64,000 bases of DNA from JBMYRH01 sp049602155 (GTDB lineage: Bacteria > Myxococcota_A > UBA9042 > PHBI01 > JBMYRH01): the NCBI GenBank assembly GCA_049602155.1, contig JBMYRH010000002.1, forward strand, positions 248,001 to 312,000. The letters run 5' to 3'. The stretch's first letter is position 1. Each line of letters opens with the position of its first letter. The notes below the pieces were generated by a model. That model was not told the DNA's origin. It searched no databases and was given only the letters and a program-made list of their open reading frames with translations. This document shows, in pieces, positions 8,711-18,918 of this stretch. A program made the position numbers and the translations under genes.

Positions 8711-9732
8711 GCGAGGATGCCGTCTGGTGGTCGCAGCGGTGGATGGACTGTGTCCTCGATGCGCGAGAGCTCCGCATCGCTGTCCGTAAAGGGCGAGTCC
8801 TCGCCCGCAGGGGGCGAGTCAAGGCCATCGAGGTGGTCTCAGGCCTGGTGACTGGACAAGTCGACACGGACGCCGGCGGCAGCCACAGCGTGCGACTGCG
8901 TCAGCGGCCTCTGGATGAGACGACCTGGGACGGCGTGGTTCAAAGCCTCGCGTCGGAGGCAAGCCACGCGGCGTGGCTCCTCGCGGGCAAGCTCACTGAG
9001 CCGATGGTCGATGCCTTTGAGGCAGAGGGCGCCGAGGTCTTCCCTCTCGACCTGCATGATCTCACCTATTGGTGCGCCTGTGGTGATGACGCAGCGATGT
9101 GCGTCCACGCGGTGGCCATGCACTTTGCGCTCGCCGAGGCGATCGCCCATGACCCCTTCGTCTTGATGGAGTTCCGTGGCCGCGGCCGTGAGCGGTTGAT
9201 GGAGGGCCTGAGCGACCATCGCCCGGTCGTCGTCGAGGAGCCCGTCGAGGTTATCGAGGTTGAAGACGAGCGGGAAGCGCCGGTGAGCCTCAGCAAGAAG
9301 TACTGGAAGTCAGGGGTCCTCCCTCACTTAGCCTTCGTGATGAGGATGGATGAAGTCCGTGACGGAGACACCTTGCCTGTGGTGAGGGCCCTTGGGGTGG
9401 GCCCCTCGGACACTTCCGCGGATGTCATCGCCGACACCTTGACGCCCGTTGTCCGGGTGGCATGTGAGCGCCTCTTGAAGAGCGTTGACCGTGTGATTGA
9501 GGCGCAGCCCGTCACCGCGAAAGCCGCGCCGGAGGCAGAGAGCATGGACGAGGTCTTAGTCGCTGCAGCGCATCAGCATGGTGCGCTCACGACCTCTTTG
9601 GTGGCGGGCGCCTTGGGCATCAGCAACACCGAGGCGCGTCGTTATCTGCAGTGGCTCGTCCAAGAGGGGCGGCTCGAGGTGGTTGGCCGTGCACGCGGGA
9701 CGAAATACATCCCGACAGACGACGAAGAGTAG
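8707..9732 (+). CDS. SWIM zinc-finger protein
   Basis: A 341-residue partner of the SNF2 helicase. The SWIM motif CxCx(6)CxH is visible at about residues 123-133 (WCACGDDAAMCVH), a fold predicted to bind DNA or protein. The last 70 residues (LVAAAHQHGALTTSLVAGALGISNTEARRYLQWLVQEGRLE) read as a winged helix. The ATG overlaps the helicase stop codon, so both are co-translated and probably work as one complex. The biological task of the pair is not established. Confidence 0.88.
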   Translation: MSEDAVWWSQRWMDCVLDARELRIAVRKGRVLARRGRVKAIEVVSGLVTGQVDTDAGGSHSVRLRQRPLDETTWDGVVQSLASEASHAAWLLAGKLTEPMVDAFEAEGAEVFPLDLHDLTYWCACGDDAAMCVHAVAMHFALAEAIAHDPFVLMEFRGRGRERLMEGLSDHRPVVVEEPVEVIEVEDEREAPVSLSKKYWKSGVLPHLAFVMRMDEVRDGDTLPVVRALGVGPSDTSADVIADTLTPVVRVACERLLKSVDRVIEAQPVTAKAAPEAESMDEVLVAAAHQHGALTTSLVAGALGISNTEARRYLQWLVQEGRLEVVGRARGTKYIPTDDEE

Positions 9733-9762
9733 GGCCTCACAGCGCCGCTCCTCGCGCCCGCC

Positions 9763-12756
9763 CTACGGTGAGGCGACGCCGTCTGGGAGGCTGATGCGGC
9801 TGGCATCGAACTCGACTGGGTACGAGCCCCCGCCGAACTCGAAGAGGACGTCACCCTCTCCTTCGTCCGCGTAGCCGTCTCCGTCGTTGTCCCACATCGA
9901 GAGGGTGACCCCGGTCTCCACAAAGATGGGGCCAATCACCGAGTCGATGGTGAAGGGATCGAGCGCGAGGACGTCTCCATCCACGACGCCCTCAAGGTGA
10001 TCGATCTCGCCTTCGTCGATGTCGTCTAGGGTGACGCCTGTCACTTGGCCGCCATCGGACTGAAGCAACGCGATGTCGATGCCGACCTGGCCGAGCCCGG
10101 CGACCTTAAGCTTGAGGTCCCACGTGCCAGAGACGTCTAGGCCAGGGAGCCCACCCGTCTCGAACTCAATGGTGAAGTCGGAGGGGGTGAGGTGACCGAG
10201 CGTCCCCTCAAGGCCTTTGTCGACCTCGATGCGATACGCCGTGTTCAGGTCGAGGTCGGTGTCAGGCACAAACCGAACGATGCGCCCTGAGGCTGACCAG
10301 CTGCCAGAGATAGGGCTGCCCTCACCCGTCGCCGCGTCGACCTCCCAGAAGCTGAAGAGCCCCTCTTGGTTGGGGCGCAGAGCAGCTGAGAAGGTCAGCT
10401 CAATCGGCGTGCCGTGCCAAATGTGGTGGGAATGATTCAGGGGGCGCGAGCTGGTCAGGTAGAGGCGGTCAGCTGGCTGCTCTCTCACGTAGGCGTTCAG
10501 AGCTGCGAGCTCCTCGTCGCTCAGCGTGGACTGCGTGAAGTCGACCGCGTAGGCGACCATGTCTTCCAGAGTCGTCCACTGACCTTCGCGACCCCACGGA
10601 CCGGTGTCATAGACCCCGAAGAGGGACGGGACGTCGGTCATGACCCCCTCGGTCTTACCGGCGACGAGCTCTTGGTTGGTGAGCAGGGTGCCCGAGTGGC
10701 ACTCGCTGCAAGCCGCTTCGTTCTCGAAGATGGACTTGCCCCAGGTGGCCTCGTCGGTCAGCTTCCCGCCGGGGAGCGTGTAGGGGTTGGGCGGCGCTGT
10801 CACCGACTGCATGTAGGTGGTGAGCAGCTCCATCTGGGCCCCACTGGCGTTCGCGCCGACGAGCTTGAGGACCTCTCGACTAAAGTCGAAGAGGGTGGGG
10901 AGCTGCCCTCCCCAGAGGAAAGGCGCCGAGCCACCGATGTTTCGGAAGGCGATGGTGTTGACGGGGCCGTCGGTCAGGATGTCCCAGACGAGGCCGTCGG
11001 TGATGCCGTCGATGTGGCAGTTGTTGCAAGAGAACTCACCGCGCTTGGAGAACGCAGCGTCGTTGAAGATGCGCTGCCCTTGCTTAATCTCAAAGGGGGT
11101 CGGGTCGTCTCCGACGGTCACCTGGACAGACTCACCTGGGAGGCCAGGGAGGGGCCAGCTGACGAGCTGATTATCAAGCCACGCGTAGGTCCAGAAGCGG
11201 TCCTCGGTGAAGGCGAGGCCTCGAGGGTCGCTGCCGGCCGGCAAACGCTCCAGCTCTTCTCGGGTCTCAGCGTCTAAGATGAGCACGGATTGGCCCGCCG
11301 CGAGGGTGACGATGAGGTGCTCGCCATCGGGGGTGGTCCTGAGCGTGAACGGGCTGGGAGCTGGGCCTAGCGACGAGTCCTGTCCGTCGAGATCGACGAG
11401 CCCCATCACGGACAGGTTGTCCTCAGAGGTCGGGTCGACGTTGATCTGCATCAGCGCATGCGCATGAGGGCGTGTGTCGGCGTCGACCTCTTCGGGCGTG
11501 TTATCTGAGTGGCTGGTCGCTACCAAGAGCTCCGTGGCGTCTTGATTGAGCCAAAGGCCCCGCAGGATGGTGCCCACCTCATGGACCCACCCATTGATGG
11601 TGAAGTTGGTCGTGTCGATGACCGCGATGTCGCGTTGCGCTTCGGCTGCGACTGGCTCGCCCTGGATAGGTCCTTTGGGATGCGCGTTGCTAGACAGCAG
11701 GGAGGCGACAAAGAGGCGCCCATGGGTCGTGTCGAGGAGCATCGCGCGGGGATCGTGGCCGACCTCGATGATGTCGATGATGCTTCGAGTGACGAGGTCG
11801 AATTTCGCGACCCGATCCTCACCGCTCAGCGCCACGTACAGCGCGTCCCCATCGACGATCAGCCCAGCGGGCTCGTTGCCGACCAAGACCGCGTCCTCTA
11901 GGCGCCGCGTCTCCGTGTTCAGGAAGCCGAGGGAGTCTCGGCCTGTCTGTGAGACGATCAGCCACTCAGTCCCAGCTGCGTCGGTCCAGAGCGCGAGGGA
12001 GGTCGGCCATGATCCCGTGGGCACCAAGACGTCTGGGGCCGGTGTGTCGTCGTTCATTGCCACGCGATGGACGGCGTTTGATACCGGGCTCGCGACCCAC
12101 ATGGCGCCATCGGCGGTCTGCGCGAGTGGGCTGACGGGCGAGTAGTTGTAGTTCACGAAGGTGTCGGGCGTGAGGTAGTCCGCGTCGACCTCGACGTGCA
12201 CGGTGTCTTGTCCACGTGTGAGCGTCCACGTCCCCGCGACATCGGGGGTCAGGCGCCGCCCACTCTCCGGTCCCTCGATCGTCGCGGAGGCGCCGTCTGG
12301 CCGCTCGCTGACGACGACATCGCACGTGAGCCCGACGCCCCAAAAGGCGAGGTAATCGTCGCCTGGATCGAGGTAGAGCGTCTCTCCCAGCGGGAGGACG
12401 ATCTCACGGGTGATCTCCGAGGAGGCAGGGTCACAGGGGTCCTCGAGCTGCGGAGGTGGGCCGGGGTCGTCGGCGGTCTCTAAGTCAGGGCCAGTCGCGT
12501 CGACGCTGGCTGCATCCGTGGGAGCGGTCGGAGGAGGAGACGTCGCGTCGTCGTCGACGGAGGTCGCGTCGGCGATCGCGGGAGCCTCCGCGTCCTGGAC
12601 CTGGGCGGCAGCGTCTGTGTGCGTGGCGTCAGCGCTTACGGCATCTGTCGACGAGCTCGGGGTGTCTGCTTCGGTCGCTGAGTCGCCACATGCGGTCAGC
12701 GTCATCGCGCAGCAGAGCATCGCGCTGAGAAGAAGCCGGTGTATTGCTTCGGCCAT
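9763..12756 (-). CDS. beta-propeller/di-heme cytochrome c lipoprotein
   Basis: A 997-residue lipoprotein. The start at 12756 has GGAGG five bases upstream and gives a signal peptide ending in LTAC, the lipobox. After an Ala/Asp/Ser-rich linker comes a YVTN/Lactonase_7-like beta-propeller (about 130-560: IIDIIEVGHDPRAMLLDTTHGRLFVAS). Two c-type heme motifs follow, CNNCH at 577-581 and CSECH at 683-687, spaced as in the MauG/di-heme cytochrome c peroxidase group. An Ig-like C-terminal domain (about 740-850) and a calcium-like DNDGDGYADEGEGD loop end the protein. It is a probable outer-surface redox protein. The distal sixth ligands cannot be fixed by eye. Confidence 0.85.
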   Translation of the reverse strand: MAEAIHRLLLSAMLCCAMTLTACGDSATEADTPSSSTDAVSADATHTDAAAQVQDAEAPAIADATSVDDDATSPPPTAPTDAASVDATGPDLETADDPGPPPQLEDPCDPASSEITREIVLPLGETLYLDPGDDYLAFWGVGLTCDVVVSERPDGASATIEGPESGRRLTPDVAGTWTLTRGQDTVHVEVDADYLTPDTFVNYNYSPVSPLAQTADGAMWVASPVSNAVHRVAMNDDTPAPDVLVPTGSWPTSLALWTDAAGTEWLIVSQTGRDSLGFLNTETRRLEDAVLVGNEPAGLIVDGDALYVALSGEDRVAKFDLVTRSIIDIIEVGHDPRAMLLDTTHGRLFVASLLSSNAHPKGPIQGEPVAAEAQRDIAVIDTTNFTINGWVHEVGTILRGLWLNQDATELLVATSHSDNTPEEVDADTRPHAHALMQINVDPTSEDNLSVMGLVDLDGQDSSLGPAPSPFTLRTTPDGEHLIVTLAAGQSVLILDAETREELERLPAGSDPRGLAFTEDRFWTYAWLDNQLVSWPLPGLPGESVQVTVGDDPTPFEIKQGQRIFNDAAFSKRGEFSCNNCHIDGITDGLVWDILTDGPVNTIAFRNIGGSAPFLWGGQLPTLFDFSREVLKLVGANASGAQMELLTTYMQSVTAPPNPYTLPGGKLTDEATWGKSIFENEAACSECHSGTLLTNQELVAGKTEGVMTDVPSLFGVYDTGPWGREGQWTTLEDMVAYAVDFTQSTLSDEELAALNAYVREQPADRLYLTSSRPLNHSHHIWHGTPIELTFSAALRPNQEGLFSFWEVDAATGEGSPISGSWSASGRIVRFVPDTDLDLNTAYRIEVDKGLEGTLGHLTPSDFTIEFETGGLPGLDVSGTWDLKLKVAGLGQVGIDIALLQSDGGQVTGVTLDDIDEGEIDHLEGVVDGDVLALDPFTIDSVIGPIFVETGVTLSMWDNDGDGYADEGEGDVLFEFGGGSYPVEFDASRISLPDGVASP

Positions 12757-12917
12757 TTGTCCTCCGTTTTGAGAGCCGGATGCTATCAAAGCCATGGCTT
12801 TGGTTCACGCATCTTCCTGTTCCAGCGATCCAGGCGAGCCGACGGGGGCCTGTGCCAGCAGCCTAACGAGGAGCTTGCCGTCGTATTGGTCGACGGTATT
12901 CAGGTTCTAAATTTGGA

Positions 12918-15251
12918 CTACAGTTCCACAAAAGAGGTGCGGTCGACCTGGTGCAGGAGCTCCTGAATCGTCGGGCTTCCCGGCTCGCGGAGGGCGTCCA
13001 GGGTGACGTTTGGGGCGAGGTCAAACTGGCTTATCAAGATCGTCGCGGGGGTGGCGGCCCGATCCTCGGTCATCTCCGCGACCAAGTCAGAGGGTGTGGG
13101 GACGGTGTACGTGTCGTTTCCGTTCAACCACAGCGTCCAATTGCTCCCTGTAGCGCCCTTGAAGAGCAGGCGGACGGTCTCGGCCTCGGGGACGGCCTCG
13201 GCGGTGACGGCGCGGGAGTCGGCGTCCCACGCGCTCTCAAGGCTGAAGGCCAAGAAGTCCATGTCAGGGAAGCTGGTCTGATGCGCCGCGCCCGCTGCGG
13301 CGCTCACGAAGATGGCGCTGCCACCCTCTGGGCGTGGATCGTCGCCTCCGTCCCGGATGCTCAGCGCCACGAGCGCGGTTGTGTAGCGAGAGTGTGGGCC
13401 ATTGAGCTCACCGTAGAGGGGCGCCAAGGAGAGCGCGAGGGGGTCCGGCTCAGGGGTCTCTTCGATGCCGTCGATCTCGCCGTCTGCAGGCCACTTCGTC
13501 TCATCCGATGTGTCCCCTGCCGCAGCGAGACCCAGGGGATAGAACAGGTCATCGCCTGTCATCGCCCCGCCGATGCCGAAGACTGTCGACGCCCAGCCGA
13601 GCTCTCCCAGGGTCGGGAGGGTGGGGACGTCGATGTCCATGTGCAGCGCCATCGGCGTCTCGAGCGTCGTGTTGACGGTGTGGAGGGTGTCTCCTTCCAG
13701 GGAGAGGGCTGGCGTGGCGGCGAGGCCGGACCAGAACTCCGTAAAGAAGGGCATCAGGTAGCTGGCGATTTGACCGAAGTTGACGGTCCCGCCGCCAAAG
13801 GCCTCAAAGATGTCGTCGCTGAAGGCGAAGACCTCATCGATCCCGATACGGCCTCCGAGGGTCCACACCGTCGAGTTGCCGGGAGGCACCGCCAGGACAT
13901 AGGTCGAGACCGCGGGGCCTGCGAAGGCGAAGGTGAGCCCACCAGGCATCTCAAGGGTCTCTGTGGTGTCGACGCCGGGGAGCGCGGTGTCTGGGTGGAA
14001 GAAGCGCTTGACGCTGGCCCCGAGGATCGACTCCAGGTTGAAGTCGAAGAGCGTGGCACCAAAGGGCAGGGCGGAGAGGGTCAACTCGACCTCGCCGGCC
14101 TTCTCATAGTCCCCCATGTCCACGGCGCCCTCGACGACGGTCGCGCCCACGAGCTCGGTCTCTTCGGTCAGCTCCCCCTCCGGGTTCATCGCGATGGCGC
14201 CCCACATCGTGGGCGTCAGCGGGACAAGCAGCGCTGAGCCTGTGACGTTCAGCTGAGAGACCCAGTCGTGTCCATCGGCGAAGACATGGACATCCACCCC
14301 GGCGCTCGCCGCGTAGTCTGTCCGCACGACCCCGGTGTCGGGGAGCGCACCGGCTGCGATCGTCTCTCCGCTGGCCGAGTCGACTAAGGCGTAGTGTCCA
14401 GTCGCGGGTTGGAGGGTGCCCTCGCTCATGGCGATGAGCGTCAGGGTGTCCTCAGCGCTCGGGACCACGTTGCGCAGCGTGATGCTCGCGCTCGCGCCCC
14501 CCGCGTGAGTGGCGGTCAGCACAGCGTCACCGCCAACCTCTCCGCCAGTGGCGACCCCCTCTGCGCTGATGGTCATCACGGCCTCATCATCCGATGCCCA
14601 GGTCACCTCGACGGGGAAGCGAACGTCCGCGTCGGCGCTGATGTAGCCATCGATCAAGACCGCCGTTGAGGCTCCCGTGACCAGTGCTGTTTGCCGCGAG
14701 ATGATGCGGAGCATGACGTCTGAGTCGGCGGGCTGGCCGACACATGCTCCGGCTGCGCAGAGCAGCCCATCGGCGCACTGTGAGGAGGTGCTGCAGGTCG
14801 CTGAGTAGCAGTCGCCTGTCTCACCATCGCAGACACAAGGCAGGGCCTGGTCGGTGCATTGGCCCTCATCAAAGCCCTGTGTCGTGCAATCGGCGTCGAC
14901 TTCGCATCGGAAGACAGGCTCACAACAGCCCTCTTCGCAGGTCCAGTCGCTCTTGGGATCGGGGCAGAGCTTCTTGTCGCTCTGCTCGAACTCGTTCAGG
15001 CAGGGGTGTTGGCAGACCTCGGCCCCCGCGTCATCGGCGATGTCTCCAGGGGGCTCGATCGTGTCGGCCTCCACCCCGCCAGAGCTCGCGTCGCTCGCGC
15101 CATCGTCCCCATTGCTGCCGCTTGAGTCGTCGCTTGAGGTCACTGCATCAGGCGCCGCAGCGTCTGCATTGCTGGAGGTCGAGGTGTCGTCGCCACAGGC
15201 GACCAAGCTCACGAAGAGCAGCGCGAGAGAGAGAGAGTTCAGCGGGCGCAT
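12918..15251 (-). CDS. large lipoprotein with Cys-rich and Ig-like (Big_2) domains
   Basis: A 777-residue lipoprotein. The start at 15251 is set by GGAGG seven bases upstream and a short signal peptide with lipobox LVAC. After an acidic Ser/Asp/Ala linker lies a Cys-rich block of about 90 residues (including CEEGCCEP and CVCDGETGDCYSATC), then a bacterial Ig-like domain of Big_2 type (VTWASDDEAVMTISAEGVATG). The remaining 450 residues are beta-rich, of no recognised family. It faces the same way as the two neighbours on the minus strand, in an island of exported proteins. The function is unknown. Confidence 0.8.
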   Translation of the reverse strand: MRPLNSLSLALLFVSLVACGDDTSTSSNADAAAPDAVTSSDDSSGSNGDDGASDASSGGVEADTIEPPGDIADDAGAEVCQHPCLNEFEQSDKKLCPDPKSDWTCEEGCCEPVFRCEVDADCTTQGFDEGQCTDQALPCVCDGETGDCYSATCSTSSQCADGLLCAAGACVGQPADSDVMLRIISRQTALVTGASTAVLIDGYISADADVRFPVEVTWASDDEAVMTISAEGVATGGEVGGDAVLTATHAGGASASITLRNVVPSAEDTLTLIAMSEGTLQPATGHYALVDSASGETIAAGALPDTGVVRTDYAASAGVDVHVFADGHDWVSQLNVTGSALLVPLTPTMWGAIAMNPEGELTEETELVGATVVEGAVDMGDYEKAGEVELTLSALPFGATLFDFNLESILGASVKRFFHPDTALPGVDTTETLEMPGGLTFAFAGPAVSTYVLAVPPGNSTVWTLGGRIGIDEVFAFSDDIFEAFGGGTVNFGQIASYLMPFFTEFWSGLAATPALSLEGDTLHTVNTTLETPMALHMDIDVPTLPTLGELGWASTVFGIGGAMTGDDLFYPLGLAAAGDTSDETKWPADGEIDGIEETPEPDPLALSLAPLYGELNGPHSRYTTALVALSIRDGGDDPRPEGGSAIFVSAAAGAAHQTSFPDMDFLAFSLESAWDADSRAVTAEAVPEAETVRLLFKGATGSNWTLWLNGNDTYTVPTPSDLVAEMTEDRAATPATILISQFDLAPNVTLDALREPGSPTIQELLHQVDRTSFVEL

Positions 15252-15315
15252 CCAGGTCCTCCAAGGGGGGCAAAGGGAGCGCACTATACGCGCGACTGCT
15301 GCTGCTGACCACGCT

Positions 15316-17985
15316 CTAAGGGATCGCGCACTCTGCCGTGTAGTTTGAGGTGCAGCTCAAGCAGATGTCGGTGCAGCAATCTCCGTACTGAAAACAGAGG
15401 TTATCGCAGTAGCAGTCGCCGACGGAGGTCGGGTTTCCGCACATCCCATTGCAGCTCGAGGTGTTGTTGCACGGTCCGCAGTCGCTGGGGCAGGTGTAGC
15501 AGACCTCGTTGCTGAGCGCGTCGCAGATGCCATCTCCGCAGCCGTTATTACATGGACCACAGTCGATTGGGCAGCTGGTGCAGCTCTCGTTGGCAGCGCA
15601 CATGCCGTCGCCGCAGCTTGGTCCGGAGCCGGCACACTCAAGGGGGTAGTCGCCTCCACATTGCATGCAGACGTCCTCACAGCAGTCGCCGAGACTGAAG
15701 CAGGCGCTGTCGCAGTAGCATCCCGCGAAGAGGTCCGAGCTGCCGCAGCTCCCGGCGCAGGTCCCACCGCCACCTTCACAGGGGCCACAATCGATGCTGC
15801 AGGTGATGCAGCTCTCCATCGGATCGCAGATGAAGTCGCCGCAGGTCGCTTGGCAGGGCCCACAGTCGATGCTGCAGGTGCTGCAGTTCTCTGTGGGGTC
15901 GCAGATGAAGTCGCCGCAGACGCCTTGGCAAGGTCCGCAGTCGCCCGGGCAGGTCTCGCAGCTCTCGTCTGGGTCGCACATGCCGTCCCCGCACGCGTGC
16001 GGGCAGGCGCCACAGTCAAAGCTGCAGATGTCGCAGACCTCGCCCTCTTCGCAGATGCCGTTGCCACAGATCGGCGTGCAGGTGCCGCAGTCTTGCGGGC
16101 AGCTCGAGCAGCTCTCGCCACCGTTGCACGCGCCATCCCCGCAGATCGGGCCGCCACAACCGGGGATCGGGAGGCCACTGCACACGCTGTCGAAGCAGGT
16201 GTCCTTCTCGGTGCACGGGTTCAGGTCGTCGCAAGGGAGGGCGTTTGGAGTGGCGCTACAACCAGCGGTCGGGTCACAGAGGTCGTCCGTGCAGGGGTTG
16301 AGGTCGTCGCAGAGCACGGGTGCACCGGCACAGGTCCCCATGCTGCAGCTGTCCTCGCTGGTGCAGGCGTTGTCATCATCGCAGCTCACGCCGTCCTCGG
16401 CGGGGTTCTGTTTGCAGCCCCCCAAGAAGTCGCACAGGCCGACCGTGCAGGCGCTCGCGTCGTCACAGAGCGCGTCGTCCGGGGTGTGATCACACCCCTC
16501 GCCCGGGATGCAGCTGTCCGTGGTGCACGCGACCCCATCGTCACAGATGTTTGGGGTGCCGATGCATGAGTTCATGATGCAGGTGTCACCGGTCGTGCAT
16601 GGGTCACCATCGTCGCAGGCTCCGTCGAAGCTGACGTGGATGCATACGCCGCTGTCGTTGCAGGAGTCAGCGGTGCACGGGATGCCGTCGTCGCAGTCGA
16701 GGGGGGAACCACCGCAGAGCCCGTCGATGCAGGCGTCCGCTGTTGTGCATGGATCACCATCGTCACAGATGCCGGAGGTCGGCGCGCTGGTGCACCCGAC
16801 CTCGGGGTCACATCCGTCCATGGTGCAGGGGTTCCCGTCGTCGCAATTCACGACCGCACCGAGACATTGACCGCCATAGCAGCTGTCCGAGGTCGTGCAG
16901 AGGAGGCCGTCGTCGCAGGCGCTCCCCTCGGCGGCTGGGATGAGCTCACATGCCCCGGTCACGGGGTCGCAGGCGCTGACCTGGCAGGCTTCGGTGGACG
17001 GCTCGCACACCACGACCGCTTGTGGGTCCGTGATGCAGTCATTAGACAGGCAGATCGGCGTGCCATTGCAGGCGTTCCCGTCGTCAAAGGGGGCGCATTC
17101 GGCGTCCGATTCGCATTGGCATGTGCTCACGCCTGAGTGGCAGCTGCCCGCCTCGCAGCTGTCCTCCATCGTGCAGCTGTTCCCATCCTCGCAGGGGCTC
17201 CCGTCGTCCATGGCGACGAGGCCGCACAGGCCTGTAGTGCTGTCGCAAAGCGCCTCGGCGCAGTCTGTGTCTTGTGAGGTGTCGCAGAGCACGATGCTGT
17301 CGTCCGCTACGGCGCACTGCCCATCGATGCACGCCAAGGTGCCGTTGCAAAGGTCGGCGTCGTCAAAGGGGACGCAGTCTAGATCGACTTGGCATCCGCA
17401 CGCGGCAGTGGGCTGCCCCACGCACACGCCCTCGACGCACGCGTCATTCTCAGTGCAGGACGTCCCATCGTCGCACGGGGCCTCATTCCAATAGCTGACG
17501 CAGCCGCCTTCCTCGCTGACGCAGCTGTCATCGGTGCAGGGGTTGCCATCATCACAGGTCATCGGTGAGCCGACGCATGTGCCCTCGACGCACGTGCCGT
17601 GAGCGAGGCATGGATCGCCGGTGTCACAGGGCAACGCGTCCTGCGCTGCGCCGACCACACATTGGCCGGTGACGACGTCACAGCGCGCAGCCTCGCAGGC
17701 CGCGGTTAAGATGACGAGCCCGTCACACTCGGAGTCCTCCGAGCAGCCCACGGCGATGTCCTCCGTGCCCTGAATCGTGTCGGTCAACGCTTCGTCTGTC
17801 ATCGACTCACTTGGTGCGGCGTCGACGAGAGGGTCAGCGGTCGCCGCGGTCGCAGTTCCGGCCCCACGGAGCTCGTTGCTGGCCTCTGGGACACCCCCGA
17901 TCGCCTCACCAACATCATATCCCGATGAGCACGCAGCGGCGCTAAGCGCGATGGCGATGACCGCCAATGAGCGAATCCGACACAC
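15316..17985 (-). CDS. Cys-rich repeat lipoprotein with two somatomedin-B-like modules
   Basis: An 889-residue lipoprotein starting at GTG 17985, chosen because GAGGAGG lies upstream and because it opens directly into a signal peptide with lipobox AAAC. The N-terminal two thirds are CDDGxPCTxDSC repeats (Dictyostelium-type CTDC/disulfide repeats). The C-terminal third has about eight CGDGxCDxxExCxxCPxDCGPC repeats. Between and after these are two blocks with the somatomedin-B cysteine pattern (CxC..C...GDCCxDxC), at 15658-15759 and 15353-15453. It is a probable disulfide-stiffened surface stalk or adhesin. No enzyme domain is seen. Confidence 0.85.
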   Translation of the reverse strand: MCRIRSLAVIAIALSAAACSSGYDVGEAIGGVPEASNELRGAGTATAATADPLVDAAPSESMTDEALTDTIQGTEDIAVGCSEDSECDGLVILTAACEAARCDVVTGQCVVGAAQDALPCDTGDPCLAHGTCVEGTCVGSPMTCDDGNPCTDDSCVSEEGGCVSYWNEAPCDDGTSCTENDACVEGVCVGQPTAACGCQVDLDCVPFDDADLCNGTLACIDGQCAVADDSIVLCDTSQDTDCAEALCDSTTGLCGLVAMDDGSPCEDGNSCTMEDSCEAGSCHSGVSTCQCESDAECAPFDDGNACNGTPICLSNDCITDPQAVVVCEPSTEACQVSACDPVTGACELIPAAEGSACDDGLLCTTSDSCYGGQCLGAVVNCDDGNPCTMDGCDPEVGCTSAPTSGICDDGDPCTTADACIDGLCGGSPLDCDDGIPCTADSCNDSGVCIHVSFDGACDDGDPCTTGDTCIMNSCIGTPNICDDGVACTTDSCIPGEGCDHTPDDALCDDASACTVGLCDFLGGCKQNPAEDGVSCDDDNACTSEDSCSMGTCAGAPVLCDDLNPCTDDLCDPTAGCSATPNALPCDDLNPCTEKDTCFDSVCSGLPIPGCGGPICGDGACNGGESCSSCPQDCGTCTPICGNGICEEGEVCDICSFDCGACPHACGDGMCDPDESCETCPGDCGPCQGVCGDFICDPTENCSTCSIDCGPCQATCGDFICDPMESCITCSIDCGPCEGGGGTCAGSCGSSDLFAGCYCDSACFSLGDCCEDVCMQCGGDYPLECAGSGPSCGDGMCAANESCTSCPIDCGPCNNGCGDGICDALSNEVCYTCPSDCGPCNNTSSCNGMCGNPTSVGDCYCDNLCFQYGDCCTDICLSCTSNYTAECAIP
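15658..15759 (-). other. somatomedin-B-like Cys module
   Basis: Within the 889-residue lipoprotein, the Cys spacing CxxxC, CYCDSAC, GDCCEDVC matches the somatomedin B signature. A second copy lies at 15353-15453. Confidence 0.6.
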
Positions 17986-18105
17986 GATAGAGGACCTCCT
18001 CGTAGGTCTACCATCGCACAGTGTGGGTTTCTGGGGCGTGCGTTGCAAGCCTCAAGCAGATCAGTGCACTGCAGCGGCGGTGATCAGAGCGCTACTGTGG
18101 AGCCC

Positions 18106-18918
18106 TTAGTTGGCCAGCATCGCCTCGATCTCGGCGTAATCCACGTCGATCATCTCCGCGACCGCTTGCAGGCCCTCGGCTTTGGTGCCGCCCTGGAAGT
18201 AGGTCAGCTCCATCGTGCTCCCGTCCAGGAGGTACTGGTGAGGGAGCGAGGGCTCGGTGTTGTCGAGCTGTGAGTAGGTCGCGTTGAAGCTTGGGTCCCG
18301 GACCACGGTGAAGCTCATCGGCGCGTGGGCCGCGAAGTACTGTGCGAACGACTCTTTGGTGATAGGCGGCTTCTCACCGTCGGTGATGTCGCCCTCGCCG
18401 ACGATCCAGAGGACCCGGAGACCTTGGTCCTTGTAAGCGTTATAGACCTTCTCGACGGTCCTTGCGTAGGAGTTGCAGGCCCCACACCAGCCCGTCGAGA
18501 GGAAGATCCAGACAGCTTTGGACTCTCCACCACAGTCGTAGTGGAGCTTATACTTCTCCCTGGTGCCGTCCTCGAGTTCTAGCCCGTAAAACTGCATGTT
18601 TGTGATGTGGAAGTTCTTACCTGTGCCTTCAAGCTCGGGGTCAAATCCACAGTCTGCCGGGACCTCCATGGGCGTCATGTCCGAGATTGAGCCCAGTGCA
18701 CTCCACCCCTCCGTCTCTTCCTCGTCGGTCGCGCTCGACGACGCTCCGTCGACTTCACCCTCGTTGGCTCCCGCTGCCTCGTCCAGCTCACTGTCATCTG
18801 CGCCGGTCTCGTTGGTCTCTGTCGTGCCGTCGCCGGCATCGTCGCCGCTGTCGCAGCCTGTGAAGGTGAGAGAGAGGGCACAGCCCAAAACAAGGCACCA
18901 AGTCGTCAAACGTCGCAT
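18106..18918 (-). CDS. thioredoxin-fold (TlpA/AhpC-like) lipoprotein
   Basis: A 270-residue lipoprotein: signal peptide with lipobox FTGC at residue 22, an acidic low-complexity linker up to about residue 75, then a thioredoxin-like domain with the redox motif WCGAC near residues 143-147 and the cis-Pro region SLPHQYLLD. It should be a periplasmic or outer-membrane-tethered thiol-disulfide oxidoreductase. Its position next to several Cys-rich exported proteins suggests a role in their disulfide formation or repair, which is inference. The last residues pack a helical tail. Confidence 0.85.
   Translation of the reverse strand: MRRLTTWCLVLGCALSLTFTGCDSGDDAGDGTTETNETGADDSELDEAAGANEGEVDGASSSATDEEETEGWSALGSISDMTPMEVPADCGFDPELEGTGKNFHITNMQFYGLELEDGTREKYKLHYDCGGESKAVWIFLSTGWCGACNSYARTVEKVYNAYKDQGLRVLWIVGEGDITDGEKPPITKESFAQYFAAHAPMSFTVVRDPSFNATYSQLDNTEPSLPHQYLLDGSTMELTYFQGGTKAEGLQAVAEMIDVDYAEIEAMLAN

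Noticed and set aside
12951..14237. 428-residue ORF on the plus strand, antisense to the Ig-like lipoprotein
   Set aside because: Composition is that of a GC-rich shadow frame; the minus-strand frame has a signal peptide, lipobox and recognisable domains.
15661..16569. 302-residue plus-strand ORF antisense to the Cys-rich lipoprotein
   Set aside because: Ala-rich shadow of the Cys repeat frame, no domain, no ribosome site.
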